Assembly (NCBI RefSeq): GCF_000306255.2
Contig: NZ_AKWY02000024.1
Location: 136,501-200,500 of the forward strand
Source: Leptospira noguchii serovar Panama str. CZ214
GTDB lineage: Bacteria > Spirochaetota > Leptospiria > Leptospirales > Leptospiraceae
Direction: 5' to 3'
DNA: 64,000 nucleotides
Shown here: positions 41,452 through 64,000 of the stretch, piece after piece
Layout: each line of letters starts with the position of its first letter
Numbering within the stretch: position 1 is the stretch's first letter
The notes under the pieces: model-generated
Seen by the model: only the letters and a program-made list of their open reading frames with translations
The model's database searches: none
What the model was told of the DNA's origin: nothing
Position numbers and translations under genes: made by a program

Positions 41452-42816
41452 ATGATAGAAAAGAAATTTCATGAGAAAGTAGACGTAATGTCTAAATATT
41501 TCCTAATCATGGATCGAACCGAAACGATCCGGAAATCCGGAAAAGTCACTCGAGTTTCTGGAAACGTAATCTATTCAGAAGGCCCACCCGATTCTAAAAT
41601 TGGGGAATTAATGGACGTCCAAAAAAGTGGAAAAGAAGGTTATCTCCAATGTGAGATCGTAGGCTTTGAAGGCCACGTTTATACTCTTATGCCCCTTGGC
41701 CCCATAGAAGGAATTTATCCGGAAGCGTTTGTATTTTCTTCCGGCAGAAAACTTGCCATCCCCGTTGGAAAAGAACTACTTGGAAGAGTTTTAAACGGGG
41801 TAGGAAGACCGATCGATAAAAAAGGTCATATCATCACTAAAGAAGAACGCGCTCCAGATAACGAGGTTCCCAATCCTTTAGATCGCCCGATCATCCGAGA
41901 CATTCTCATGACCGGGGTTCGAGCCATCGATGGAATTCTCACAATCGGAAGAGGACAAAGAGTCGGAATCTTTTCCGGTTCCGGTGTAGGTAAATCCAGT
42001 CTACTCGGGATGATCGCGCGTTATACCGACGCAGACGTAAACGTAATAGCTCTCGTAGGAGAAAGAGGTAGAGAGGTAAACGAATTCATTGAAATCGATC
42101 TCGGAAAAGAAGGACTAAAAAAATCCGTCGTCTTAGCCGCAACCTCCGACGCACCCAAAATGGAACAGGTAAACTGCGCTTTACTTGCAACTTCCATCGC
42201 GGAATATTTTAGAGATCAAGGAAAACACGTAAATCTTATGATGGATTCTTTAACTCGATTTGCGCAGGCCAATCGTGAGATCTCCGCTTCTAATCACGAA
42301 CCTCCTATTACGAGAGGATTTAGTTCATCAGTTTTTTCTAAATTAGCAAAACTTGTTGAACGTTCTGGAACTTCCAAATCGGGAGGAACTATCACAGGAT
42401 TTTATACGGTTCTAACAGAAGCAGATGAAATGGAAGATCCAATCGCAGATGCTGTTCGAGGTTATATAGACGGACATATCATTTTGAATAGAAAACTCGC
42501 CGAAAAAAATCATTATCCTGCAATCGACATACCCGCTTCCCTTTCCAGAGTAATGGCAAGGATTGCTTCAGAAGATCAAAACCTAAGAGCGGGAATGATC
42601 CGAGAACTGATCAGCGTTTATAACTCCTCAGAAGAATTGATCCGTTTAAACGCATATGTTTCCGGTTCCGATTCAAAGGTAGATCTTGCGATTCGTAAAA
42701 AAGACAAAATAGATCGTTATTTAAAACAGAAAATTCAGGAACGTAGTACTTATTCTCAAGCTTTACAAGGTCTGAAAGAAGTTTTAGAGGAAGAACAGGA
42801 AGAAGAGGAATTCTAG
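41452..42816 (+). CDS. fliI: Flagellum-specific export ATPase FliI
   Basis: 454 residues. An F1-ATPase beta-like core: Walker A SGSGVGKSS (about 176-184), LVGERGREVNEF, Walker B region HVNLMMDSLTRFAQANREI, YTVLTEADEMEDPIAD and the C-terminal helical domain. FliI hexamers, with FliH and FliJ, energise substrate loading at the export gate. ATG 41452 gives about 20 residues before TIRKSGKVTRVSG; a later Met (MSKYF or MDRTE) is possible. First gene of the rightward fliI-fliJ-(small ORF)-flbB operon. fliH lies in the separate leftward operon, which is unusual. Confidence 0.96.
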   Translation: MIEKKFHEKVDVMSKYFLIMDRTETIRKSGKVTRVSGNVIYSEGPPDSKIGELMDVQKSGKEGYLQCEIVGFEGHVYTLMPLGPIEGIYPEAFVFSSGRKLAIPVGKELLGRVLNGVGRPIDKKGHIITKEERAPDNEVPNPLDRPIIRDILMTGVRAIDGILTIGRGQRVGIFSGSGVGKSSLLGMIARYTDADVNVIALVGERGREVNEFIEIDLGKEGLKKSVVLAATSDAPKMEQVNCALLATSIAEYFRDQGKHVNLMMDSLTRFAQANREISASNHEPPITRGFSSSVFSKLAKLVERSGTSKSGGTITGFYTVLTEADEMEDPIADAVRGYIDGHIILNRKLAEKNHYPAIDIPASLSRVMARIASEDQNLRAGMIRELISVYNSSEELIRLNAYVSGSDSKVDLAIRKKDKIDRYLKQKIQERSTYSQALQGLKEVLEEEQEEEEF

Positions 42817-42819
42817 ATT

Positions 42820-43386
42820 TTGAAACGTTTTCAATTTAGTCTAGAACCGGTATTAAATCTTCGCAAAAAAAAAGAAGATGAAAAACTAAAGGCATTCTCG
42901 AAAGTTACAGGTGAAATCAACCAGATCCGCAACTCCATTTTAGAAAACGAAAAACAAATCGAACTTCTTACGGGAGAATCTTATTCTCTTCAAGGGGCCT
43001 CTTTAAGAGATTACCAACTTCATCAAGGTTATATCCGCTCTCTCATTACCCAAAACGAAAATTTAGAATCCGACATAGAAAATAGAAAATCAGAGTTAGA
43101 TTCTAAAAGAGCAGAACTAATACTCGCTCAAAAAGATCGTAAAATTTTAGAGATTCTTAAAGAGAATCAATATAAAGATTACAAAAAATTATATTTTAAA
43201 AAAGAAAAGTTCGAACTCGAAGAACATTACAATCAACTAAAATCCATTGAACGGAGAAAAATCAATGAATCCTCTAAATCGATTCCGAGAGTCTTTACAT
43301 ACGATACTGGATCAAACCCCGAATCGCCTAACGACGATTCAGGCGCATCCGAAATCAAAAAACTATACGACAGATATAAAAAATGA
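42820..43386 (+). CDS. fliJ: Flagellar export chaperone/stalk protein FliJ
   Basis: 188 residues from a TTG start 3 bp after fliI. It opens MKRFQFSLEPVLNLRKKKEDEKL, the family N-terminus, and is almost wholly an antiparallel coiled coil (about 10-145). FliJ is the central stalk of the FliI hexamer and links it to FlhA. Enteric FliJ has about 147 residues; here about 40 more follow (SSKSIPRVFTYDTGSNPES...), and this tail is the part that overlaps the next small ORF. The TTG is the only start that gives the conserved N-terminus. Confidence 0.88.
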   Translation: MKRFQFSLEPVLNLRKKKEDEKLKAFSKVTGEINQIRNSILENEKQIELLTGESYSLQGASLRDYQLHQGYIRSLITQNENLESDIENRKSELDSKRAELILAQKDRKILEILKENQYKDYKKLYFKKEKFELEEHYNQLKSIERRKINESSKSIPRVFTYDTGSNPESPNDDSGASEIKKLYDRYKK

Positions 43387-43543
43387 ATCTTTATTTCAGA
43401 AAATCTTAAATGTCGCAGTTGGAAATTCTAACCAAACGACAGATTCTATGCTTAGCCTTCAGAAGAAAATTACCGATTTTCAAAAGAAAGCGGAAGATTT
43501 GGAAAATAAAATCAACGGGAATCGAATCGATCTAAAGGTTTAA
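43265..43543 (+). CDS. Small protein overlapping the end of fliJ in another frame
   Basis: 92 residues from ATG 43265, which has GGAG eight bases upstream (43253-43256). It starts 122 bp inside fliJ, in a different frame, and stops 1 bp before flbB. Outside the overlap it fills the whole fliJ-flbB gap. The sequence begins MNPLNRFRESLHTILDQ, and its C-terminal half is a short coiled coil (LSLQKKITDFQKKAEDLENKI). No family recognised. Position and the strong ribosome site argue that it is a real flagellar-operon gene; a frameshift in fliJ is the alternative, though the FliJ core ends well before the overlap. Confidence 0.6.
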   Translation: MNPLNRFRESLHTILDQTPNRLTTIQAHPKSKNYTTDIKNESLFQKILNVAVGNSNQTTDSMLSLQKKITDFQKKAEDLENKINGNRIDLKV

Positions 43544-43544
43544 C

Positions 43545-44192
<648 letters not shown>

Positions 44193-44205
44193 ATTTGGAG
44201 AAACT

Positions 44206-44598
44206 ATGAATTTTAAAATAAAATCGTTTTTTATTCTTTTCGTATTTTTAGTGTTAGTTGAAACCTCTATTGAATCCAAAAAGAAAACAAATTCCCCGCC
44301 TCCCAAGGTAAACGGTTACGAATTAGTCTCCAATCCATCTGCAGCCTTCGGGAAAACGATTCAAATATCTGGAACCGTTTCGGAAATTTTATATAAAGGA
44401 AATTCGATTCGTTTTTTGGTTTATTTTTCTGGTAAACCGGTCGCTCTGGATTCGGATTCAACTTCTCTAATTTCCAACGTCCAAGTAGGAAGTTACGTTT
44501 CCGTTTGTGGCTTTTATCTGAAAGACCGAGAACTCAAAGCAAACGGAACTCCGACCACCATGCCGTTTATTTTAGTAGATTCTCCAGATTGCAGATAA
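44206..44598 (+). CDS. Exported small protein of unknown function, OB-fold-like
   Basis: 130 residues with a signal peptide (about 1-23, FFILFVFLVLVETSIES). The mature part alternates strands (GKTIQISGTVSEIL, IRFLVYFSGKPVAL, VQVGSYVSVCGFYLKDRELKANG) in the manner of exported OB-fold (tRNA_anti-like) proteins. Two Cys (near positions 108 and 129) could form a disulphide. GGAGAAAC precedes the ATG and it follows flbB by 13 bp, so it is probably the last gene of the fliI operon. A periplasmic flagellar role is possible but unproven. Confidence 0.65.
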   Translation: MNFKIKSFFILFVFLVLVETSIESKKKTNSPPPKVNGYELVSNPSAAFGKTIQISGTVSEILYKGNSIRFLVYFSGKPVALDSDSTSLISNVQVGSYVSVCGFYLKDRELKANGTPTTMPFILVDSPDCR

Positions 44599-44638
44599 CG
44601 TGAGTTTAAAACAATCACTTCGTATTTTATGTGTTAGG

Positions 44639-45153
44639 TGAAGCTTTAATTTTAAAAAACTCTTTTTAACAATCTTACTTTTAAACTCTTTGCAAACTTC
44701 AGGAGAATCTAGTATTAAACTATTTTCCATCTTAAACGGGATGAAAATTAGAGAAACTCCTCAATCGGTGAGTTAAGCAAAGGTGAAATCGTTTCTTGGA
44801 ATGGTGAAATTTCTAATCATAAAATAGAGAATATTATAAACAACAATACAATTAACGCGCCATTTTTTAAAATTATCACCAAAAATGGATTAGAAGGCTA
44901 GGTTTTCTCTGGAGCTTTAGAAAAAGAAGAAAAGAATATTTGGAGAAAATGTAACCGATCGATACCCTCATCCATTGCAAAAGAGAATAGTAATTTTAAA
45001 TTAGAAATTGATAAGAATATAGGATTTGAATCGATCTCCCGTTGTATTTTTCATTTTCTAAATCGTACACTCCACTCAAACGTTCCATGTTTTGTTCTTC
45101 CGGGAAAACATACGTTCTTTTTACGCCAGAACAACGGAGTAAAAATAAGATAA
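44639..45153 (+). pseudogene. Decayed exported SH3-like domain protein gene
   Basis: Reading from about 44654: KKLFLTILLLNSLQTSGESS resembles a signal peptide, then IKLFSILNGMKIRETPQSV is the start of a bacterial SH3 domain. A stop follows. One base back the frame resumes with ELSKGEIVSWNGEISNH and reaches TKNGLEG, a TAG where SH3 proteins have Trp (TGG), then VFSGALEKEEKNIW and on to the TAA at 45151. One frameshift and one nonsense change, and no good start codon, mark it as a pseudogene of a likely lipoprotein. Confidence 0.65.
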
Positions 45154-45247
45154 AAAAAATAGAATGGATGTTTTTCGCAAACGATTCAAAGTCGAATGAC
45201 TCTTAAATCTTAAAAGCATAATTATTTTATAATATACAATTTCCCGA

Positions 45248-45589
45248 CTATTCTGACATAAATCCTTTCTGTTTTCTTTCCGAGGATCTCATAATACGCA
45301 AAGCCTTTTCCAAAGGATAATCCTCTACCACATACATGTCCCCATACATGAGCATGCCGACGATTTTTCCCTTTTCGTCGTAGTATAAATATCCCCGATC
45401 ATGGTCGTCGGCTAAGTATAATTTTTTCGGATTTAAATGTTGGACACAGTCTGAAAATTCAGGATCGTATGCGTGTTTCGCCGCAAACAAGAAGGTATTT
45501 TTCGGTTGATGCGGATCGGGAGGACCTGAAAAAAATTGAAAGGAATGTCTTTTGCATTTTTCTACCGCTTCCCCTCTTTTTTCTAACAA
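45248..45589 (-). CDS. Hypothetical protein, probably the C-terminal part of a gene split by a frameshift
   Basis: 113 residues from a TTG at 45589. The frame is open further upstream, reading [20 protein letters not shown] into [11 protein letters not shown], with no ATG or GTG, while the preceding gene runs in the adjacent frame and stops at 45583. The sequence (FSGPPDPHQPKNTFLFAAKH; GKIVGMLMYGDMYVVEDYPLEKAL) looks coding and globular. One gene across 45248-46086 with a single indel or programmed shift is the best reading; two overlapping genes is the alternative. Function unknown. Confidence 0.5.
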   Translation of the reverse strand: MLEKRGEAVEKCKRHSFQFFSGPPDPHQPKNTFLFAAKHAYDPEFSDCVQHLNPKKLYLADDHDRGYLYYDEKGKIVGMLMYGDMYVVEDYPLEKALRIMRSSERKQKGFMSE

Positions 45590-46082
45590 AGCGCCTCGAA
45601 CGACAATTCGTCTCTTAGATAAGTTTTCATCTTCGGATGAACTGGAATCGTAAAGTTGATTCCTTTTTTGATCTGAGACAAAACGCCGAGAAGAATCGGA
45701 TCCTTGGTTCGAATGAATTCGATTTTTTCTTCGTCGTATTCGATCCAGACCGTAGCTTTTGCCGGATCGATTTGAAACGAACGAAATTTTAAATCCTCAT
45801 CTCGATCATTGACATCGACAAATTGAAACGTTTTCGAAAGGTCAATTTTTCCCAAACCGAAAGAATCCATCTTCCACAGATAGTTAAACACTTGAACGGA
45901 ATATCCGTTTCCTTCCGAAAGAATCATCACAGGACGGATAAATTTCGAATTTTCATTCTTTGAAAAATACAGACCTTCGACATCCCGATGCGCAAGGAAA
46001 ACGCAACTCGCATTGACGGATACAAAAGAAAGAAAAAATAAAATTATTAAAAAAGATAGTAACATACGATTTTTCTTATTTC

Positions 46083-46086
<4 letters not shown>
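45583..46086 (-). CDS. Exported hypothetical protein, probably the N-terminal part of a split gene
   Basis: 167 residues. A signal peptide (about 8-27, [20 protein letters not shown]) is followed by a Cys; SVNASC is close to, but not, a standard lipobox. The mature part is beta-rich with many charged residues ([39 protein letters not shown]). Its ATG overlaps the gmk stop by 4 bp, so it belongs to the remA-gmk run. It probably continues in the next frame (see 45248-45589). Not recognised. Confidence 0.55.
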
Positions 46087-47976
<1,890 letters not shown>

Positions 47977-48021
47977 ACTTTTCCCCCGGTACGTCTCCAA
48001 CAACATTCCTTCGGAAAAAGT

Positions 48022-48375
48022 TTAAGCAAAAAATTCGATTTTACCTCGATTGGACGGAACGTTAGACGCCTTTTGGCCATTGGAAGAATACGTATAAGAC
48101 TTATCGTCCGAGGCCGATTTGTATGTTTTCAATCGATCCTTGATCTGATCTATTTTCTGATTTCTTGCCGAAGCCATTTTTTCCCTAGATTCAGGAGAAA
48201 GAGAAAAAACGTCGGTATACAATTCAACGGCGTATTTGCGTGTGTCGTTATATTCTTTGACCATCCGAGAAGTTTCGGAGATCATATGAGGCATGGTGAA
48301 AGGATTCTCCACCTGCTGCTTCCGGATCATATCCGGAGCCTGACCATAACCTAAAAAAGTATCGCTCAACCTCAT
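48022..48375 (-). CDS. Small flagellar-operon protein of unknown function
   Basis: 117 residues, mostly helical and charged, with no signal peptide. It begins MRLSDTFLGYGQAPDMIRKQQ and has a long helix around HMISETSRMVKEYNDTRKYAVELY and another around REKMASARNQKIDQIKDRLK, ending in a Ser/Gly/Asn tail. It lies 8 bp after fapA and 45 bp before the SwrB-like gene, so it is part of the flagellar run. Not recognised; it could be a chaperone or export-associated factor by size and helicity only. Confidence 0.65.
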   Translation of the reverse strand: MRLSDTFLGYGQAPDMIRKQQVENPFTMPHMISETSRMVKEYNDTRKYAVELYTDVFSLSPESREKMASARNQKIDQIKDRLKTYKSASDDKSYTYSSNGQKASNVPSNRGKIEFFA

Positions 48376-48383
48376 TCTAAGGT

Positions 48384-50369
<1,986 letters not shown>

Positions 50370-50396
50370 ATTCTCCCCGTCCTAGTAAATCAAAAA

Positions 50397-51213
<817 letters not shown>

Positions 51214-51222
51214 GACCTCATT

Positions 51223-51265
<43 letters not shown>

Positions 51266-51266
51266 T

Positions 51267-51304
<38 letters not shown>

Positions 51305-51323
51305 AATTTCTCAGATCAAACGA

Positions 51324-51797
51324 TTACTTTTCGCCCATATCGTCTCGAGCCAACATAGTACGAATCGCTTCTGCCATAAGTTTAGGTTCATTTTTGATCG
51401 CTATATTTTCGACCATGATGTGATCCCCAAAGTTTCCATCCTTCTGACGTTTCGGAGCAGCAGAAGCAAAAACTTCAGAGTTGGAAGATCCTTCCGCAAA
51501 ATCTGTATCACTTGCGTTACTCGTATAATCTCTTCCTTTGACTACATTCTCCGAATCGGTAGCATGAGCGGGAGGAACGTATTCTCCTCCTATATTGGAA
51601 AGAAAATCTAAAAACTCTGGAACTTTTGTTTCTAAAATCGAGTGTACTCCAAATCCTAAAACCGCAAACGCGATCATAGAAAGAAAGGTTACAAGAAGGA
51701 CATGACCAAAAGAATTTCCAATTAAAAATCCGCAGAGAGCGCTGATGGCAAAAGCAACTACTACAAAAACCCCGATAAATAAAATCTGAAGATTCAA
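51324..51797 (-). CDS. Small membrane protein of the flagellar operon, unknown function
   Basis: 157 residues. Two membrane helices (about 4-26 [21 protein letters not shown] and 32-54 [19 protein letters not shown]) are followed by a Ser/Asp-rich linker and a conserved-looking C-terminal helix [20 protein letters not shown]. It lies 3 bp after flhG and 126 bp before fliA. Similar small proteins occur in spirochaete flagellar clusters at this position, and the C-terminal helix may bind another flagellar component. Not recognised as a named family. Confidence 0.65.
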   Translation of the reverse strand: MNLQILFIGVFVVVAFAISALCGFLIGNSFGHVLLVTFLSMIAFAVLGFGVHSILETKVPEFLDFLSNIGGEYVPPAHATDSENVVKGRDYTSNASDTDFAEGSSNSEVFASAAPKRQKDGNFGDHIMVENIAIKNEPKLMAEAIRTMLARDDMGEK

Positions 51798-51800
51798 GGA

Positions 51801-52734
<934 letters not shown>

Positions 52735-52742
52735 CGATCGAA

Positions 52743-54029
<1,287 letters not shown>

Positions 54030-54075
54030 CTCCTCTAATTATTCCACTTTATAAAGTTAGAATATTCTAAGTATT

Positions 54076-56193
54076 TCATGTTTCTTCCGAAACTCCCGCC
54101 GTCTGGGTTTGGGGAAGTTTAAGTTCAGCCTCGATCACAGAGTCCACCGAAGAATGAATTTCTTCATAGGCAAGAACTCCGAAATTGCGGGGAGGAAATT
54201 CCTTTGCGAGCATATACGAAAAAGGCAAACGTACTTCTCGATTTACAACAAAAATAGGAAACTTTCCTTCGGTCCTAAAATTTCTATAAAGTTCAGCCAC
54301 ACTATCGATCAATCTTCTGTAAAAATCTGGTGCAAGAGACAGAACGTCTCTGTTTTCGATTCTGTCCTGAGTAATGGATTTATTGAGTCGATCCAAAATT
54401 CTACTTTCGAGAGTGATCACTCTTAACTTTCCGTCCATGGATAGATAATCCCGAACTACAGTTCTTGAAATCGACTGACGTACAAGTTCTGTAAGTATGT
54501 ACGAATTTTGATATTTAGACAAATTATTCGCGATCGATTCTAAAATAGGAACTAGGTTTCTAATTCCAAGCCCTTCTCTTAAAAGATTTTGCAATACTTG
54601 TTGAATGATTCCTAAGTTACCTGGTTTATCCGCGTCCAATTCTCCGATCAAAGTTGGATAACTTATTTTGTAATGATCCAGAAGTTTTTTGACTTCTTCC
54701 CTTCCAAGTAAAGTAGACGCGTGTGTTGCAAGAAGTTCTTTCAAGTGTGTTACAACTACCGTAGATGCGTCTACTACAGTGTAACCTTTTGCTTCTGCGT
54801 CGGATTTGTCCTCGGCAGAAATCCATTTTGCCCTTTGACCAAAAGAAGGTTCTAAAAAATCCTCTCCGGAAATAGACTCCGCAGTTCCGGGGTTAGTATT
54901 GAGGGCCATCAATTTGTCCGGTTTTACCGTGGAAGTTCCCACTTCTGTCCCATTGATTTTGATCGAATACGTATCCGGATTTAAATCAAGATTATCTAAT
55001 ATTCTCACGGGAGGAATTACCACGCCGTTATCCTGTGCAAACTTCTTTCTGAGATTACTGATCTGATCTAAAAGCGCTCCGCCTTGAGAAACGTCGACTA
55101 ACGGTATAAGATGATAACCAACTTCAATTTCAATCGGATCGGTTCTCAGTTCTTCGTAAAAATCTTTTGGTTTACGATCCTGACCAGACTCTTTTTCTTT
55201 TTTTTCGATCGACTCGAGTTGTTCTTTGACGGTTTGTTCTAGCGAATATCCTAAATAGGCAATTCCAGCAGAAAGTAGAACCAAAGGAATAAACGGAAGT
55301 CCCGGAATAAATGCAGCAAATCCTAAACTTCCAGCAACTACATATAAAACTTTTGAATTACTAAATAACTGATTTTTAAACTGAGTGGCAAGATCAGACT
55401 CGGACCCAGAACGAGTTACAATGATACCTGTTGCCACAGTCGTTAAAAGTGCCGGAATCTGAGATACGAGACCATCTCCTATGGTAAACTTTCCATAAGT
55501 TTCTATAGCTTGTGTAAAAGATTCTCCACGAATTGAAGATCCAATAATCACTCCACCTAACAGATTGATGGCGGTAATAATCAGCCCAGCTCGAACGTCT
55601 CCTTGTACAAACTTACTCGCTCCATCCATCGATCCGTAAAAATCGACTTCGGCTTCGATTCTTTTTCTTCTTTTTTTGGCTTCTTCTTCGTTTATATTCC
55701 CTGAGGAAAGTTCCATATCGATCGCCATTTGTTTTCCAGGCAAAGCATCCAAAGTAAAACGAGCCGCAACTTCCGAAATTCTAGTCGCTCCTTTAGTAAT
55801 TACTAAAATTTGAACGAGTACTAAAATGATGAATATGATAAAACCTACCACATACTTAGAAAGCCCGGACTCGCTTCCTATGATAAACGATCCAAAAGCG
55901 TCGATTACATGACTATTCATCGCGGGTCCTTTGGAAAGTATCTGCCTGGTTGTAGATACGTTCAGCGCAAGTCTATATAAAGTAGTAATCAAAAGTAAAC
56001 TCGGAAAGATCGAAAAATCCGCAGGCTCGTTGACTGAAAGAGAAGTCAAAAGAACCAGAAGCCCAATCGCCAAACTGACAATAATCAAAATATCTAATAT
56101 AAATCCGGGAAGAGGAATTACGAGCATTGCCACTACCGCCACTGCTCCGATTCCCAAAATTACATCCGACTGGTTCCACCACTTCTTTTCCAT
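54076..56193 (-). CDS. flhA: Flagellar type III export gate protein FlhA
   Basis: 705 residues. Eight membrane helices in the first 330 residues with the FHIPEP signature region ([29 protein letters not shown], then [25 protein letters not shown]). The cytoplasmic domain (about 360-690) has the linker [16 protein letters not shown] and subdomains that dock FliI, FliJ and chaperone-substrate pairs. The nonameric FlhA ring is part of the proton-driven export gate. It lies 9 bp after flhB. Confidence 0.96.
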   Translation of the reverse strand: MEKKWWNQSDVILGIGAVAVVAMLVIPLPGFILDILIIVSLAIGLLVLLTSLSVNEPADFSIFPSLLLITTLYRLALNVSTTRQILSKGPAMNSHVIDAFGSFIIGSESGLSKYVVGFIIFIILVLVQILVITKGATRISEVAARFTLDALPGKQMAIDMELSSGNINEEEAKKRRKRIEAEVDFYGSMDGASKFVQGDVRAGLIITAINLLGGVIIGSSIRGESFTQAIETYGKFTIGDGLVSQIPALLTTVATGIIVTRSGSESDLATQFKNQLFSNSKVLYVVAGSLGFAAFIPGLPFIPLVLLSAGIAYLGYSLEQTVKEQLESIEKKEKESGQDRKPKDFYEELRTDPIEIEVGYHLIPLVDVSQGGALLDQISNLRKKFAQDNGVVIPPVRILDNLDLNPDTYSIKINGTEVGTSTVKPDKLMALNTNPGTAESISGEDFLEPSFGQRAKWISAEDKSDAEAKGYTVVDASTVVVTHLKELLATHASTLLGREEVKKLLDHYKISYPTLIGELDADKPGNLGIIQQVLQNLLREGLGIRNLVPILESIANNLSKYQNSYILTELVRQSISRTVVRDYLSMDGKLRVITLESRILDRLNKSITQDRIENRDVLSLAPDFYRRLIDSVAELYRNFRTEGKFPIFVVNREVRLPFSYMLAKEFPPRNFGVLAYEEIHSSVDSVIEAELKLPQTQTAGVSEET

Positions 56194-56202
56194 AACTTCC
56201 TC

Positions 56203-58948
<2,746 letters not shown>

Positions 58949-58949
58949 A

Positions 58950-59209
58950 CTAAAATTTCTCGATCATCAAAAAAAGGTTTCGGGTATAATCTGTCATCGT
59001 CTGGATCATCCAGGAAGAAAAAATTACGATTACGATAAAAATTGCCAAAAGCTTAGGAACAAACGCGATCGTAGGTTCTTGAATCGAAGTGGTCGTTTGT
59101 AATATCCCTACGATCAAACCCACAACCAAAGCTGTAAAAAGTATAGGAGATGAAATTTTCAGAGTAATATATAAAGAATCTCTAATTAAAGTCATAACGT
59201 CTAATTCCG

Positions 59210-59213
<4 letters not shown>
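58950..59213 (-). CDS. fliQ: Flagellar export gate protein FliQ
   Basis: 87 residues, two membrane helices (about 17-37 and 52-75). It carries the family segment [26 protein letters not shown]. FliQ is a gate subunit packed around FliP/FliR. Its start overlaps the fliP stop by 4 bp (ATGA), so stoichiometry is probably set by coupled translation. Confidence 0.95.
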
Positions 59214-60013
<800 letters not shown>

Positions 60014-60045
60014 CTAAGAAACAAATTCTCTCATAATAACTAAGG

Positions 60046-62460
<2,415 letters not shown>

Positions 62461-62787
62461 TTAGCTTAATTCCCCTCCGAGACCTTCTGCAAACATTCTC
62501 AGAGAATCATAAGAATAAATCCCAGTTTGATGATTATCGCTCCAAACCAAATTGATCGCATATCTTCCGACTTTATTGACTGAATAAAGTCGAATTGATT
62601 GGATTGTTCCAGTAGTAGTTCCTATCTTTCCTCCGTGCCCACCCTTACAAACTACACAAGGACAACGTTTTCTAAGATCTAATAAATCGAAAATAGAAGT
62701 TACACCGTCTTTCCATGTGATTTTCAGATGATTTTCATCGAAGTCAATTTGGTCGGGTGTAGTCGCTTTTAAACTGAGTTGAGTCAT
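62461..62787 (-). CDS. DUF971 (gamma-butyrobetaine hydroxylase N-terminal-like) protein
   Basis: 108 residues. The family pattern is clear: [33 protein letters not shown], then [38 protein letters not shown]. The CPCVVC cysteines with a downstream His are placed as in the zinc site of the gamma-butyrobetaine hydroxylase N-terminal domain. Stand-alone DUF971 proteins are often linked to Fe-S or Mrp-type proteins; here it stands alone. Cytoplasmic; function unproven. Confidence 0.87.
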   Translation of the reverse strand: MTQLSLKATTPDQIDFDENHLKITWKDGVTSIFDLLDLRKRCPCVVCKGGHGGKIGTTTGTIQSIRLYSVNKVGRYAINLVWSDNHQTGIYSYDSLRMFAEGLGGELS

Positions 62788-63151
62788 TTTTTATTTTCCC
62801 ATTTTCGTAAAGGTAATTTCAAAATTATAGTTCGCATTTTTCAACGGTTATTGATCATATTTTCTGAAAGTAAAATTTGAACTTCTAATACATTAATATA
62901 CACTATCTATTACTGATCTCTATAAAATTGAGCACCGTTAACTTTATCACAAAACGCCGGTTACATACAAAATATTAAGCACTTTATTATATAGTTATGA
63001 ATAGTAAAAATAATTTCAAAATCATAGTTCAGATTTCCAAATATTTTCGTTCAACAAAGACGGAAAAAATTTGATTTGATCCTATTAAAACTATAATTTA
63101 AATACAACGATGTTTCAAGAACGAATAGATAATCTCTGAAATCATTTTTAA
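62788..63151. other. Spacer with a second copy of a diverged repeat
   Basis: 364 bp, AT-rich. 62911-63003 aligns by eye with 5325-5418, sharing TACTGA, CTATAAAATT, ACCGTTAACTT-like and ACTTTATTATATAGTTATGA segments. No gene was recognised. Confidence 0.45.
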
Positions 63152-64000
63152 TTATTTAGGAAGTTTGCATTTTTTCTTTTTAAATTTTCCGATCGTAGTT
63201 CCATAAGTAATTTTTTCATTCACCACAAGAGAACTAAACTGAAAAGTATCCTTTTCCATCAGTAAAATTACAGTAGATCCCATTTCAAATCTACCTAACT
63301 CAGCTCCCTTATCAATCATGATCGAAACTTCCTTATATTCTACCGTCCTTGTAGTTCGGATGAGAGTATTTGTTACAATCTTATTGTCGTAAGTCACTCG
63401 AATTCGTCCAACGTTCGAAGCACCCACTTTTATAACCGCGACTTTTCCGTATTCTGTTTGAAGATAAGTAATCAATCTTTCGTTTTTTGGAAAAAGGCCT
63501 CGAATCCCAAAAACGGCAAGTTCGTTCACCGGAAACAACTTTCCAGGTTCATAATAATATCCTAATATTTTTCCATACGCCGGAGAATGAATTCTATGAT
63601 AGTCCTGAGGAGATAGATAAAAAGTGATGTATTTTCCGTTCGTAAAATCTTCTAAATATTTTGATCCGCCTAAAAGTTCTTTTAAATTGTAATCTACTCC
63701 TTTGGCTTGGATGATGATTCTTTGATTGATGTCTCCGTATCCGGTAATTTTTGCGTCTACTGGAGATACCATTTCGTCGTCTGCGGAATCGATAATTCTA
63801 GCTTCGGCCTTTAAGGCTCTTGTAAAAAATTCGTTAAGAGAATTGTATTCCTGAATTTCTAATTCAGCTTCGTCTACATTGATCTTATATGCTCTTGCAA
63901 AAGCTTTTAAAATCGGAATCAAAATAAAACGTGGAAGCCTGGAAGAAGCAAGTAGTCCAAATAAACGCGAAAGTAAATTTTTAGGAACGATGGACAATAT
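63152..64000 (-). CDS. psd: Phosphatidylserine decarboxylase, N-terminus cut by window edge
   Basis: 283 codons are visible and the frame is open to the right edge, so the start lies beyond 64000; an internal TTG at 63997 is unlikely to be the true start, since enteric Psd has about ten more residues before the matching segment. Family motifs: [31 protein letters not shown]-like [34 protein letters not shown] (active-site His) and [12 protein letters not shown], where self-cleavage between Gly and Ser creates the pyruvoyl group. It makes phosphatidylethanolamine at the inner membrane. Confidence 0.93.
   Translation of the reverse strand: MLSIVPKNLLSRLFGLLASSRLPRFILIPILKAFARAYKINVDEAELEIQEYNSLNEFFTRALKAEARIIDSADDEMVSPVDAKITGYGDINQRIIIQAKGVDYNLKELLGGSKYLEDFTNGKYITFYLSPQDYHRIHSPAYGKILGYYYEPGKLFPVNELAVFGIRGLFPKNERLITYLQTEYGKVAVIKVGASNVGRIRVTYDNKIVTNTLIRTTRTVEYKEVSIMIDKGAELGRFEMGSTVILLMEKDTFQFSSLVVNEKITYGTTIGKFKKKKCKLPK

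Overview
The window is a piece of chromosome from a spirochaete, almost certainly a pathogenic Leptospira (the interrogans group is most likely). This rests on low GC, a periplasmic-flagellum gene set that includes a spirochaete-type flbB, fliY, fapA and flhF/flhG, the tig-clpP-clpX order, and AT-rich spacers full of short palindromic repeats and MITE-like elements. No prophage, complete insertion sequence, rRNA operon or CRISPR array was seen.

Left third (1-25 kb): the start of a PAS/histidine kinase gene cut by the window edge; an RRM protein translationally coupled to an exported FKBP prolyl isomerase; an SrkA-like kinase; a PiT phosphate transporter with a C-terminal PhoU-like region; a repeat-rich spacer; a frameshifted gene next to a double-CXXCG protein that resembles Myxococcus SitI6 immunity proteins; the proteostasis operon tig-clpP-clpX behind tRNA-Gly(GCC); a GDSL esterase; a GH3 glycosidase coupled to hemW; a hotdog thioesterase-like protein; ilvBH; a TPR protein; a large chemotaxis receptor; and a protein with an XPB/Ssl2-like helicase C-terminal domain.

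Middle (25-37 kb): a compact plus-strand run of UbiB-family kinase, feoA, feoB, an LtaS/MdoB-like sulfatase-fold transferase, a NeuB-like synthase with a shortened C-terminus, and an exported discoidin-M23 peptidase. A saccharopine-dehydrogenase-like reductase and several unrecognised small genes follow.

Right half (37-62 kb): the main flagellar cluster. fliF-fliG-fliH read leftward. fliI-fliJ-(small overlapping ORF)-flbB read rightward from a 784-bp spacer that carries a MITE relic. A long leftward run then goes fliY-fliO-fliP-fliQ-fliR-flhB-flhA-flhF-flhG-(membrane protein)-fliA-fapA-(small protein)-(SwrB-like protein)-remA-gmk-(split gene). Together these encode the export gate (FliPQR, FlhAB, FliO), the export ATPase (FliHIJ), the MS ring and switch (FliF, FliG, FliY), the collar protein FlbB, placement and number control (FlhF/FlhG) and the flagellar sigma factor. 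The window ends with a DUF971 protein and phosphatidylserine decarboxylase cut by the edge.

Most striking: flhB is open from a well-placed start that overlaps fliR by 4 bp, but it carries about 290 extra N-terminal residues before the family-conserved start. Part of that extension is translated from five tandem copies of the same short palindromic repeat that litters the spacers, read through in shifting frames with no stop. Also notable are gmk, which can only be full length if it starts at a CTG overlapping the remA stop codon, and a small ORF with a strong ribosome site that overlaps the end of fliJ.
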